NCBI RefSeq assembly: GCF_030053135.1
Contig: NZ_CP125653.1
Location: 434,001 to 498,000, forward strand
Source of the DNA: Rhizobium sp. BT04
Lineage (GTDB): Bacteria; Pseudomonadota; Alphaproteobacteria; Rhizobiales; Rhizobiaceae
DNA: 64,000 bases
Direction: 5' to 3'
Shown: positions 9,456 to 16,900 of the stretch, in pieces
How the letters are laid out: each line of letters starts with the position of its first letter
Position numbering within the stretch: position 1 is the stretch's first letter
Translations under genes and position numbers: made by a program
Notes under the pieces: generated by a model
Database searches by the model: none
What the model saw: only the letters and a program-made list of their open reading frames with translations
Told to the model about the DNA's origin: nothing

Positions 9456-10502
9456 TCAGGCGGCTCCGAGCCGCCTGATATTCGCTGTCAATTCCTTCGC
9501 CAGCCGCAGGCTGGCGGCGGTTGCCATCGTCATCTGCGGCAGCAGCAGCCATTCGAGCGTCCAGGCCGCACCGGAGCGTTCCTGTTCATGGACGAGGGAT
9601 TGGTGGATGCCCGACAGAACAGTGGCGTTGAAGCGGGCAAGCGAGATGAGGGCCTCGGCGGCAACCGGGTTCTGCTTGTGGGCCATCGCCGACGAGGTGC
9701 CGCCGCCTGAGATTTCGATCTCGTCGCCGGCCTGAGCGAGCAGGGCGATGTCCTGGCCGATCTTGCCGAGGCTGCCGGAGATCGAAGCGAACAGGCCGGC
9801 GATATCGGCGATGGGCAGACGGTTGCTCTGCCATTGAGCTGTGTCGGTGAGGCCGAGTTCCCTAGCGAGCGAGGCGCGGATTGCGGGGCCTTGCGTGCCG
9901 AGCTTGTCCAGCGTGCCGGCCGCCCCACCGAACTGGACGGGAAAACTCTGTTCGGTCAGGCGGTCGCGATAGGTCGCAAGCGGCGCGCGCCACGCGTCGA
10001 GACGGTCGCCGACGCTGATCGGGATCGCCGCCTGCATGCGGGTATGGCCCATCAGCCGGTTTTGGCCGAACTGGCGGTCGAGCCCATCGAGAACTGCGGC
10101 AATAGCGGAAAGCCGGCCGGCAAACAGGAAGGTGATGGCCCTCAGGCGGATCATCAGGCTGGTGTCGATCACATCCTGGCTGGTGGCGCCGAGATGCAGG
10201 CTCTTGGCCGCGTCCTCGCCGACTGCAATGCGCAGCTGCCTGATGAGGTCGGGAACGACGACGCCATCCCTTGCCGTTGCCGATCGAAGAGCCGACTCAT
10301 CGGGGGAGAAGGCGGTGCAGGTGTCGGCGATGTGCCTTGCGGCGTCCCCCGGGACGAGGTCATGCGCCGCTTCGGCCTTTGCGAGTGCCGCCTCGAAGGA
10401 GAGCATGGCGCGGATATCGGCCCCGGCGGAGAAGTAGGGCGCGATTTCATCATCGCCGAGCAGGCCGGAGAGGAAGGGATGGTCGAAGGGCGAAGCGGTC
10501 AT
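9456..10502 (-). CDS. pcaB: 3-carboxy-cis,cis-muconate cycloisomerase
   Basis: A 348-residue member of the fumarase/aspartase superfamily. The signature loop GGTSSAMAHKQNPVAAE is near residue 270, and the earlier blocks GATSQDVIDT and GHTRMQAA match PcaB. It cyclises beta-carboxymuconate to gamma-carboxymuconolactone in protocatechuate degradation. The ATG at 10502 begins MTASPFDHPF; longer in-frame starts lack homology. It is separated from pcaG by about 205 bases holding a hairpin, so expression may be lower than for the upstream pca genes. The final codons include a short palindrome. Confidence 0.9.
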   Translation of the reverse strand: MTASPFDHPFLSGLLGDDEIAPYFSAGADIRAMLSFEAALAKAEAAHDLVPGDAARHIADTCTAFSPDESALRSATARDGVVVPDLIRQLRIAVGEDAAKSLHLGATSQDVIDTSLMIRLRAITFLFAGRLSAIAAVLDGLDRQFGQNRLMGHTRMQAAIPISVGDRLDAWRAPLATYRDRLTEQSFPVQFGGAAGTLDKLGTQGPAIRASLARELGLTDTAQWQSNRLPIADIAGLFASISGSLGKIGQDIALLAQAGDEIEISGGGTSSAMAHKQNPVAAEALISLARFNATVLSGIHQSLVHEQERSGAAWTLEWLLLPQMTMATAASLRLAKELTANIRRLGAA

Positions 10503-10610
10503 GGGTTTCTCGTCCGGAGTGCATGGAAACAAAGAGATAGAGCATTTCCGCAATTCACGAAAAATCAAAATCCTCTTGGAGCGGCTGCTTATCCGGCTGT
10601 CGTACCCCAG

Positions 10611-10634
10611 GGGTCGAGCCGCCGGTCTCGACCC
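10611..10634. other. Intercistronic hairpin between pcaG and pcaB
   Basis: GGGTCGAG and CTCGACCC form a perfect 8-bp stem around an 8-base loop in the 205-base gap between the two genes. No T-run follows on the operon strand, so it may tune mRNA stability or partly attenuate pcaB. No gene is visible in the gap. Confidence 0.4.
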
Positions 10635-10707
10635 GTCCTTCGGAACCCTCGAGGGCAGGGTGAGCGGGCTGCTTGCGCCGAGTTATCCGAACGTAGCCCG
10701 CGCACTC

Positions 10708-11319
10708 TCAAATATCCAGAAACACCGTCTCCTTGGGGCCTTGCAGATGAATGTCGAAATGGCAGGTCGCGCCGTCGCGGGTGGCGACCATCGTTGCGAC
10801 GCGTTCGCGATGTTCGATGCGCGACAGCAGCGGGTCGCTAGCGTTGGCCTCCGTCTCCTCCGGGAAATACATGCGCGTATGCAGGCCGATATTGATGCCG
10901 CGGGCGACGATCCAGACGGTGATGTGCGGGGCTTGTCTGTGGCCGTCCTTGAAGGGAACGCGGCCGGGCTTGATGGTCTCGAAGCTGTAGACGCCGTCCT
11001 CGGCGCGGGTCGGGCAGCGGCCCCAGCCGGTAAAGTTCGGGTCGGCGGCGCCGCGCATTTCCGACGGGCTGTTGTAGAGGCCGGCGCTGTCGGCCTGCCA
11101 GATCTCGATAACGGCATCGCGCACCAATGCGCCGGCGCCGTCGAAGATCCGGCCGGTGACGGTGATGCGTTCGCCGAGCGTCTTGTCATTGACCATCTCG
11201 ATGCCGAGATCGGTGCCGTAGACGCCCGCTATGTCGCAGAAATTCGGCGTCAGGCCGATGTGGACATAGGGGCCCGCCGTCTGCGACGGGGTTTCCTTGA
11301 GATAGCCGAGCTGCTGCAT
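10708..11319 (-). CDS. pcaG: Protocatechuate 3,4-dioxygenase alpha subunit
   Basis: A 203-residue intradiol dioxygenase subunit, starting ATG 11319, two bases after the pcaH stop. Residues ETPSQTAGPYVHIG and the beta-sandwich blocks GRIFDGAGALVRDAVIEIWQAD match PcaG. The alpha subunit lacks the full Tyr-Tyr-His-His iron set but helps shape the active site. With PcaH it forms the non-haem Fe(III) enzyme that opens protocatechuate to beta-carboxymuconate. Confidence 0.95.
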   Translation of the reverse strand: MQQLGYLKETPSQTAGPYVHIGLTPNFCDIAGVYGTDLGIEMVNDKTLGERITVTGRIFDGAGALVRDAVIEIWQADSAGLYNSPSEMRGAADPNFTGWGRCPTRAEDGVYSFETIKPGRVPFKDGHRQAPHITVWIVARGINIGLHTRMYFPEETEANASDPLLSRIEHRERVATMVATRDGATCHFDIHLQGPKETVFLDI

Positions 11320-11321
11320 GG

Positions 11322-12071
11322 TCAGTTGCCCTCCAGCCTGTTTTCGAACATCGTTGAGCGGCGGCCGCGCAGCACGATATCGAATTTATAGGCGCGTGAA
11401 TCCATCGGAATGGTATTGCCCCAGTCGAGCGGCGCGATCAGTTGCTCGATCGCCGCCTTATCGGGGATGGTGCCGACGATCGGACATTTCCAAATCATCG
11501 GATCGCCCTCGAAATACATCTGGGTGATCAGGCGCTGGGCAAAGCCGTGGCCGAAGATCGAGAAATGGATATGGGCAGGGCGCCAGTCGTTGACGCCGTT
11601 CGGCCAAGGGTAGGCGCCGGGGCGGACGGTGCGGAAATGGTAACGGCCTTCCTCGTCGGTGATGGCGCGGCCGCAGCCGCCGAAATTCGGGTCGATCGCC
11701 GCGAGATAGGTTTCCTTCTTGTGGCGGTAGCGGCCGCCGGCATTGGCCTGCCAGAATTCGACCAGGGCGCCGGCTACCGGCTTGGCGCGCTCGTCGAGCA
11801 CGCGGCCGTGGACGATGATGCGCTCGCCGATGGCGCTTTCGCCGGGCTGCGCGTAGTTCAGGATCAGGTCGTTATCGAGCTCGCCGATCATCGAATGGCC
11901 GAAGACCGGGCCTGTCGTTTCTGAGATCGTGCCGTCGAGCGACAGCAGCGCGCGCTGCGGCGCGCGCAGCACGGAGGTCTTGTAGCCAGGGGTCAGCGCC
12001 GGCGCATGCCAGGCACGGTCGCGGCCGAAGAAGGCGCCGGTCTCGGGCTTTTGGTTGGGTCGTTCGGACAT
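11322..12071 (-). CDS. pcaH: Protocatechuate 3,4-dioxygenase beta subunit
   Basis: A 249-residue catalytic subunit. The four Fe(III) ligands are readable as Tyr115 (GRYRHK), Tyr154 (GAYPW), His167 and His169 (RPAHIHF). Their spacing of 39, 13 and 2 is the same as in the Pseudomonas enzyme. It cleaves protocatechuate between the hydroxyls with O2. The gene lies directly before pcaG and 9 bases after pcaC. The product of QuiC, encoded nearby, is its substrate. Confidence 0.96.
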   Translation of the reverse strand: MSERPNQKPETGAFFGRDRAWHAPALTPGYKTSVLRAPQRALLSLDGTISETTGPVFGHSMIGELDNDLILNYAQPGESAIGERIIVHGRVLDERAKPVAGALVEFWQANAGGRYRHKKETYLAAIDPNFGGCGRAITDEEGRYHFRTVRPGAYPWPNGVNDWRPAHIHFSIFGHGFAQRLITQMYFEGDPMIWKCPIVGTIPDKAAIEQLIAPLDWGNTIPMDSRAYKFDIVLRGRRSTMFENRLEGN

Positions 12072-12080
12072 GTCTCTCCC

Positions 12081-12482
12081 TCAGGCCGCCTTTTCGGCGT
12101 CCATTTGTGCAAAGGCCTGCTTGGCAATCTTGATCGCATGATTGGCGGCGGGAACGCCGGCATAGATCGCCACATGCAGCAGCGCCTCGCAAATATCCTC
12201 GCGGCTTGCCCCGGTATTGGCGGTGGCGCGCACATGCATGGCGACCTCGTCGTCCTGGCCGAGAGCCGCGAGCAGGGCAATGGTGACGATCGAGCGCTCG
12301 CGCTTCGTCAGCGCCGGGCGCGACCAGACATGACCCCAGGCGGCTTCGGTGATCAGCTCCTGGAAGGGGCGGTCGAACTCGGTCGTTGCTATTGCGGCGC
12401 GGTCGACATGGGCGTCGCCGAGCACGGCGCGGCGGGTCGCCATGCCCTGCCGATAGCGCTCGGAGGCGGCGGTCTCATTCAT
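12081..12482 (-). CDS. pcaC: 4-carboxymuconolactone decarboxylase
   Basis: A 133-residue AhpD-fold protein, starting at ATG 12482, which overlaps the pcaD stop by four bases. Blocks such as FQELITEAAWGHVWSRPAL, RERSIVTIALLAALG and HVRATANTGAS match stand-alone PcaC. It decarboxylates gamma-carboxymuconolactone to the beta-ketoadipate enol-lactone. A longer open reading in this frame extends into pcaD but is a shadow. In some bacteria pcaC and pcaD are fused; here they are separate and coupled. Confidence 0.93.
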   Translation of the reverse strand: MNETAASERYRQGMATRRAVLGDAHVDRAAIATTEFDRPFQELITEAAWGHVWSRPALTKRERSIVTIALLAALGQDDEVAMHVRATANTGASREDICEALLHVAIYAGVPAANHAIKIAKQAFAQMDAEKAA

Positions 12483-13288
12483 GGGCTGTTTTCTCCAGGC
12501 GGAAAGGATGTGAGGAAGGCGCGGATGATCGCCGTCAACGCCTCCGGCTGCTCGACGCAGGGGATGTGGGCGCAATCGGGGATGACTTCGTAACGGGCGC
12601 CAGGGATAAGCCGCGCCGTGGAGAGCACGAGATCGGGCGGCGTCGAGCCGTCCTGGTCGCCGACGATGCAGATCGTCGGCACTGCGATCGTCTTTGCCAG
12701 CTCGGTGAAATCGGCGTCGCGGATCGCGGCACAGGCGGCGATATAACCCTCGACGGGCTGGCGCGTCAGCATGTTGCAATAGCCGGAATAGGCGGTGTTT
12801 TCGGGCCTGCGGAAGGCCGGCGTGAACCAGCGCTCCATGATGGCGTCGACGATGCTGCCGATACCATCTTTCTCGACGGCGGCGATGCGGGCGTTCCAGC
12901 TCTCCGCCGTGCCGATCTTGTGGGCGGTGTCGCAAAGGATCAGCGCGCTGACCAGATCCGGCCGCCGCTGATAAAGCGACTGGGCGATCAGGCCGCCGAC
13001 GGAGAGGCCTGAGATGACGGCATTCTTAACCGACAAGAGATCGAGCAGGCCGGCGAGATCCGTCGCATGGTCCTCGATCGATGAGGGGAGCTGGCCGACA
13101 TCGGACAGGCCGTGGCCGCGCTTGTCGTAAAGCACGATGGCGAAGTCGCCGGCAAGCCGCACCACGACATCGCGCCAGATGCGGAAATCCGTTCCGAGCG
13201 AATTGGTAAAGACGATCACCGGCCTGTCGGCAGGCGCACCGATAACCTGATAATGGATCGTCACGTCGTTTATCTGGGCGAATTGCAC
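12479..13288 (-). CDS. pcaD: 3-oxoadipate enol-lactonase
   Basis: A 269-residue alpha/beta hydrolase. The nucleophile elbow is SGLSVGG with Ser96, and the late catalytic His lies in CAHIPCVEQPE. It hydrolyses the enol-lactone to 3-oxoadipate. The start is GTG 13288, preceded by AGGAGGAGAG. It is the first gene of the pcaDCHGB operon and is divergent from pcaQ, whose binding site lies in the shared promoter region. Confidence 0.93.
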   Translation of the reverse strand: MQFAQINDVTIHYQVIGAPADRPVIVFTNSLGTDFRIWRDVVVRLAGDFAIVLYDKRGHGLSDVGQLPSSIEDHATDLAGLLDLLSVKNAVISGLSVGGLIAQSLYQRRPDLVSALILCDTAHKIGTAESWNARIAAVEKDGIGSIVDAIMERWFTPAFRRPENTAYSGYCNMLTRQPVEGYIAACAAIRDADFTELAKTIAVPTICIVGDQDGSTPPDLVLSTARLIPGARYEVIPDCAHIPCVEQPEALTAIIRAFLTSFPPGENSP

Positions 13289-13360
13289 GTCACTCTCCTC
13301 CTGAATGGCGAAATTGAATGGTTGATCCGGTTAAGTAAAATGATATTTTTAGGCTTTTCG

Positions 13361-13376
13361 ATAACCTCGGAGTTAT
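13361..13376. promoter_or_regulatory. Candidate PcaQ binding site
   Basis: ATAACCTCGGAGTTAT is a near-perfect dyad. It is close to the motif I recall for Sinorhizobium PcaQ, ATAACC-N4-GGTTAA. A separate GGTTAA half-site is at 13329-13334. The dyad sits about 73 bases upstream of pcaD and touches the start of pcaQ, as expected for a LysR regulator controlling the divergent operon and itself. Confidence 0.65.
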
Positions 13377-13383
13377 GCGAACG

Positions 13384-14301
13384 ATGATCGACAGCCGCGT
13401 CAAGTTTCGTCATCTGCAGACCTTTGTCGAGGTGGCGCGGCAGAAGAGCGTCATGAAGGCGGCCGAATTGCTGCATGTCAGCCAGCCGGCGGTGACGAAG
13501 ACGATCCGCGAGCTGGAACAGGCGCTGGGTGTTGCCGTCTTCGAACGCGACGGCCGCGGCATCAAGATCACCCGCTACGGCGAGGTCTTCCTGCGCCATG
13601 CCGGAGCGGCGCTGACGGCGCTGCGCCAGGGTCTCGATTCCGTCTCGCAGGAGCAGTTTTCCGATGCGCCGCCGATCCGGATCGGCGCGCTGCCGACGGT
13701 GTCGTCGCGGATCATGTCGCGAGCGATGGAACTCTTCCTCAAGGAGCGGACCTGGAGCCGGGTGAAGATCGTCACCGGCGAGAATGCCGTGCTCCTGGAG
13801 CAACTTCGTGTCGGCGATCTGGACCTCGTCGTCGGCCGCCTGGCAGGCGCCGAAAAGATGGCGGGCTTTTCCTTCGAACATCTCTATTCCGAGCAGGTGG
13901 TGTTTGCCGTGCGCGCCGGCCATCCGCTGCTCGACGGCCGGCGATCGCTGTTTTCAGGTTTCGGCGACTACACGGTGCTGATGCCAACCCGGGGTTCGAT
14001 CATCCGGCCGGTGGTTGAAAATTTCCTCATCGCCAACGGCGTCGCGAGCCTGCCGAACCAGATCGAGACGGTGTCGGATTCTTTCGGCCGCGCCTTCCTC
14101 AGGGCAAGCGATGCGATCTGGATTATTTCCAACGGCGTGGTGGCCGACGATGTCGCCGACGGGCGGCTGGCGCTGCTGCCGGTCGATACCGGCGAAACCA
14201 GGGGGCCGGTCGGGTTGACGATGCGCGCTGATGCCGTGCCGTCGGTGCCGCAATCGATCCTGATGCAGACGATCCGCGAGGCGGCAGCGGAGCTTTCCTG
14301 A
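13384..14301 (+). CDS. pcaQ: LysR-type regulator of protocatechuate catabolism
   Basis: A 305-residue LysR protein. The N-terminal helix-turn-helix covers about residues 8-65 (FRHLQTFVEVARQKSVMKAAELLHVSQPAVTKTIREL) and is followed by the substrate-binding domain. The N-terminus MIDSRVKFRHLQTF is characteristic of rhizobial PcaQ. ATG 13384 is preferred because the upstream in-frame ATG at 13375 lies inside the likely operator. It should activate pcaDCHGB in response to pathway intermediates such as beta-carboxymuconate. Confidence 0.92.
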   Translation: MIDSRVKFRHLQTFVEVARQKSVMKAAELLHVSQPAVTKTIRELEQALGVAVFERDGRGIKITRYGEVFLRHAGAALTALRQGLDSVSQEQFSDAPPIRIGALPTVSSRIMSRAMELFLKERTWSRVKIVTGENAVLLEQLRVGDLDLVVGRLAGAEKMAGFSFEHLYSEQVVFAVRAGHPLLDGRRSLFSGFGDYTVLMPTRGSIIRPVVENFLIANGVASLPNQIETVSDSFGRAFLRASDAIWIISNGVVADDVADGRLALLPVDTGETRGPVGLTMRADAVPSVPQSILMQTIREAAAELS

Positions 14302-14340
14302 CCGGCTCTTTAAATTCGCTTGATGATTGCCCAGATTTGG

Positions 14341-14352
14341 ACTATGTCTAGT
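14341..14352. promoter_or_regulatory. Short dyad over a putative -10, toxin-antitoxin promoter
   Basis: ACTA-tgtc-TAGT overlaps a possible -10 (TATGTC), 17 bases after TTGATG. The start of transcription would then fall near 14355, ahead of the ATG at 14371. Such placement fits autorepression by the Xre-type antitoxin. This is a visual call only. Confidence 0.35.
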
Positions 14353-14370
14353 TCAAGACAGGACGCTGTT

Positions 14371-14892
14371 ATGCAGCACGCACGACACAGGGATCGGGAA
14401 GACCAGGGGCCACAGCGGCTGGACATGGAGCGCTTTGCCCCGGCAAACCGCAAGAGGCTCAGCGCACCGGCCTTGCGGACCTTCCTGGCGATCGCCGATC
14501 TTTGGGGGCTGACGGAAGAACAGCGGCTGCTGATACTCGGCTATCCCTCCAGGTCGACCTACCACAATTGGGCCAAGCAGGCGCGCGAGCACGGTGCTTT
14601 CACCCTTGATGTCGATACGCTGACCCGGATCTCGGCCGTGCTCGGCATCCATCAGGCACTCGGCGTGCTTTTTGCCGATGAACGCGCCGGCGTCACCTGG
14701 CTGCGCATGCCGCATCAGGCGCCGGTTTTCGGCGGACATCCGCCGCTTGACGTGGTGACGAACGGAACCCAGGACGGGTTGATGACCGTCCGCCGGTTTC
14801 TCGATGGCGCCCGAGGCGGCGTCTACATGCAGCCGAACAGGCTCGATGAAGCCTTCGCGCCTTACGAAGATGCGGACATCGTCGTCCGGTGA
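14371..14892 (+). CDS. Xre/MbcA/ParS-type antitoxin of a RES toxin-antitoxin pair
   Basis: A 173-residue protein. The N-terminal half (about residues 25-75, LRTFLAIADLWGLTEEQRLLILGYPSRSTYHNW) is the Xre-like helix-turn-helix of this family. The C-terminal half, with VLGIHQALGVLF and WLRMPHQAPVFGG, is the DUF2384 toxin-binding region. It neutralises the downstream RES toxin and is expected to repress the operon. ATG 14371 has AGGA about 8 bases upstream; the ATG at 14344 lies in the likely promoter. Its stop overlaps the toxin start as GTGA. Confidence 0.85.
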   Translation: MQHARHRDREDQGPQRLDMERFAPANRKRLSAPALRTFLAIADLWGLTEEQRLLILGYPSRSTYHNWAKQAREHGAFTLDVDTLTRISAVLGIHQALGVLFADERAGVTWLRMPHQAPVFGGHPPLDVVTNGTQDGLMTVRRFLDGARGGVYMQPNRLDEAFAPYEDADIVVR

Positions 14893-15560
14893 GCGACCGT
14901 TATGCCCAAGCGCCGCGTCCGTCCTGCCGGCTCATCCCGTCACAATTTCCGCCGATCGGGCTTTTCGACACGGTGGCGAGGGCGGCCGATCTCGAAGCCG
15001 TAATGGAGCTCGTCGGCTGGACCAATGACCGTCTCGTCGCCGACCGCATCCAACGGCTTCCCAGGGATGAATGGGTTTACGGCATGCCGAACGCCAGCAT
15101 TGTCATGGCGGCTTTCCTGCATGTCGCCCCCGGCGGCATGCGCTTCAACGGCCCCGATCTCGGCGCCTGGTATGCCGCCGACAATCTGAAGACAGCCGCC
15201 GCCGAGGTCGGCCACCACCTCCGGCGCGAGACTTTGGCGCGCGGGGTGGCGACGATGGCACGGACCTATCGAAGCTATTCGGCCACGCTGATCGGCGATT
15301 ACCTCGACATTCGCGGCGAACAGACGCTGCGGCCCGATGTCTATGACGGCACCAGCTATGCGGCGTCGCAGGTGCTGGGCGAACAGCTGCGCTCGAGCGG
15401 CGGTGCCGGCATCCTCTATGACAGTGTCCGGCTGCGAGGCGGCGTCAACATCGCCGCGCACCGGCCGAAGAACATTCGCGACGTGGTGCAGGCCGATCAC
15501 TTCGAAATTACCGTTTTCGCCACCGACCGGCGCATCGATGTCAGGAAGCTTGCGGCCTGA
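14889..15560 (+). CDS. RES-domain toxin, NAD+-depleting
   Basis: A 223-residue RES-family protein starting at GTG 14889, coupled to the antitoxin. Family blocks are visible: an N-terminal Arg in RIQRLPRDEW, FNGPDLGAWYAADNLKTAAAEVGHH, the TYRSY segment, and GGAGILYDSVR. RES toxins such as MbcT act as NAD+ phosphorylases or hydrolases and arrest growth when free of antitoxin. No signal peptide or membrane segment is seen. The pair sits between pcaQ and an unrelated hydrolase, suggesting insertion as a small module. Confidence 0.85.
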   Translation: MSDRYAQAPRPSCRLIPSQFPPIGLFDTVARAADLEAVMELVGWTNDRLVADRIQRLPRDEWVYGMPNASIVMAAFLHVAPGGMRFNGPDLGAWYAADNLKTAAAEVGHHLRRETLARGVATMARTYRSYSATLIGDYLDIRGEQTLRPDVYDGTSYAASQVLGEQLRSSGGAGILYDSVRLRGGVNIAAHRPKNIRDVVQADHFEITVFATDRRIDVRKLAA

Positions 15561-15583
15561 TGGCGACAGTCGCGAGGTGATGC

Positions 15584-16225
15584 CTAAACCTGCAGCCGCT
15601 CGGCCCACGCCTTTGCCGTCTTCGCCATCGTGGCGAGGTGATCGGCGGCGGAGAAGCCGGAGATCGTCTTGCGCGGCTTGAGGTCGTGGTCGCCGTCCTC
15701 CAGCCAGAGGATCTCGATCCGGTCGGAGAGATCATAACCCGGCACCTCGTCCCGCGTGCCGAATTCGTCGCGGGTACCCTGGCAGATCAGCGCCGATGTC
15801 GCGAGCCCGGTGAGATGGGCGGTGCGGAGTTTCTTCGGCTCGCCGGGGGGATGAAAGGGATAGCCGAGGCAGAGCAGGCCGGCGACCTTCCCCTGACGAT
15901 GGAGATCGTCGGCGATCATGCTGGCGACCCGGCCGCCCATCGACTTGCCGCCGATGATCAGCGGGCCGCTGGCGCCGAGTTCTGCAATCGCCGCCTCGTA
16001 TTCGGGATTGAGCGTTTCGGCGCGCGGCGGCGGCTTGCGACCCTCCGCCGTGCGCCGCGCCGCCATGTAGGCGAATTCAAAGCGTGCGACACGGAAACCG
16101 ACGCCGGCGAGCGCCTCAGCCGCTGATGTCATCGATGCCGAGTCCATCGGCGCGCCGGCGCCATGCGCAAGAAGGAGGGTGAAGCGTGCATCATGGGGGC
16201 CTTGAAGCAGAAACCTGTCAGACAT
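15584..16225 (-). CDS. Alpha/beta-hydrolase, KANL3/Tex30-like
   Basis: A 213-residue small alpha/beta hydrolase. HGAGAPMDS near residues 22-30 forms the oxyanion region, GGKSMGGR carries the nucleophile Ser, and DGDHDLKPRK carries the late His. The arrangement matches the KANL3/Tex30 alpha/beta-hydrolase-like family found in many proteobacteria. ATG 16225 has GGAGG 7 bases upstream. The physiological substrate is unknown. It is divergent from a small conserved-looking gene. Confidence 0.8.
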   Translation of the reverse strand: MSDRFLLQGPHDARFTLLLAHGAGAPMDSASMTSAAEALAGVGFRVARFEFAYMAARRTAEGRKPPPRAETLNPEYEAAIAELGASGPLIIGGKSMGGRVASMIADDLHRQGKVAGLLCLGYPFHPPGEPKKLRTAHLTGLATSALICQGTRDEFGTRDEVPGYDLSDRIEILWLEDGDHDLKPRKTISGFSAADHLATMAKTAKAWAERLQV

Positions 16226-16294
16226 CGGCAATCCTCCATCCCGTCATCGGAACCATGTCGGCGCCCGTGACTTTTCCTCGAAAGGAGACGGACA

Positions 16295-16477
16295 ATGTCG
16301 ACGAATGATGAAAACGTAAAGCCCGAACAGCGCCGCCCCAAAGATGTCGGAACCGTTCCGGAAAAGCCGGAGCCGGCTGACGCAGAATCCATGGCGACGC
16401 CGGCCGTGCAGCCTGAAGGCGTCAAGGACAAAAGTGAGCGGCCGGTGGTCAATCCCGTGACCGGCGTAGCCTTTTAG
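16295..16477 (+). CDS. Small hypothetical protein, 60 residues
   Basis: A 60-residue hydrophilic protein rich in Pro, Glu and Lys, ending VVNPVTGVAF. An excellent ribosome site (AAAGGAGACGGACA) precedes ATG 16295, and the codon use matches neighbouring genes, so it is probably real. It has no signal peptide, membrane segment or known domain and looks disordered. A terminator lies about 120 bases downstream. Confidence 0.65.
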   Translation: MSTNDENVKPEQRRPKDVGTVPEKPEPADAESMATPAVQPEGVKDKSERPVVNPVTGVAF

Positions 16478-16596
16478 CGGCTGATGTGGAGAACCGCCCT
16501 TGAAACCGCCTCACAAAAGGTACATATACCGGCCCTGCCTGAAAAATGGATGCGCGCGGTATCGACGTCGTCGAACTGTTCGCTGTCCGACAGGAT

Positions 16597-16635
16597 AAGG
16601 GCGCTCCCCGCAAGGGTCGAGCGCCCTTTTTGCTT
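16597..16635 (+). terminator. Rho-independent terminator
   Basis: AAGGGCGCTC and GAGCGCCCTT form a perfect 10-bp stem around a 12-base loop, followed by TTTGCTTTT. It would end plus-strand transcripts coming from the 60-residue gene or from an unannotated RNA starting between 16480 and 16590. Confidence 0.8.
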
Positions 16636-16715
16636 TTCGGACATCGGGTGGACCACGACCTCGGGTTCGTGTTGGGGGCGATAGCTGGCAATTCCCTCCA
16701 TAGTCTATATAGCAC

Positions 16716-16729
16716 TTCGGAATCCCGAA
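16716..16729. repeat. 14-bp palindrome copy 1
   Basis: TTCGGAATCCCGAA. On the minus strand it lies about 10 bases before a TATATA box, so it may be an operator for a leftward transcript. Confidence 0.65.
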
Positions 16730-16794
16730 ATTGGCTGCATCGTTGGAATCATTGCATATTTCCCTGCGGCGACGGTGCTGAAAAGGCGGCGAAT

Positions 16795-16808
16795 TTCGGA
16801 ATCCCGAA
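16795..16808. repeat. 14-bp palindrome copy 2
   Basis: Identical to copy 1 (TTCGGAATCCCGAA) and preceded by the same GAAT seen before copy 3. It is spaced 24 bases start-to-start from copy 3. Confidence 0.65.
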
Positions 16809-16818
16809 GCGGGGGAAT

Positions 16819-16832
16819 TTCGGGATTCCGAA
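16819..16832. repeat. 14-bp palindrome copy 3 (inverted)
   Basis: TTCGGGATTCCGAA, the reverse complement of copies 1 and 2. Copies 2 and 3 can also pair as one 14-bp stem, with GTGGGATTTTTTC following on the plus strand. Confidence 0.65.
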
Positions 16833-16900
16833 GTGGGATTTTTTCTCGCCGCTGCCGTGCCTGCAGCAAGAATGGCGTCCGGTTCCAATGAGAGCGAAGA

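Larger units (their letters stand above)
16478..16900. other. Intergenic region with a terminator and three copies of one palindrome
   Basis: No convincing protein gene lies here. Short minus-strand frames of 75-125 codons overlap each other and lack family features. The region holds a strong terminator and three copies of a 14-base palindrome (16716, 16795, 16819), each listed separately. An untranslated RNA ending at the terminator is possible. Confidence 0.5.

Noticed and set aside
16474..16715. Minus-strand short frames of 75-125 codons over the terminator
   Set aside because: They overlap in different frames and cover a strong terminator stem and a palindrome. No ribosome site or family was found.
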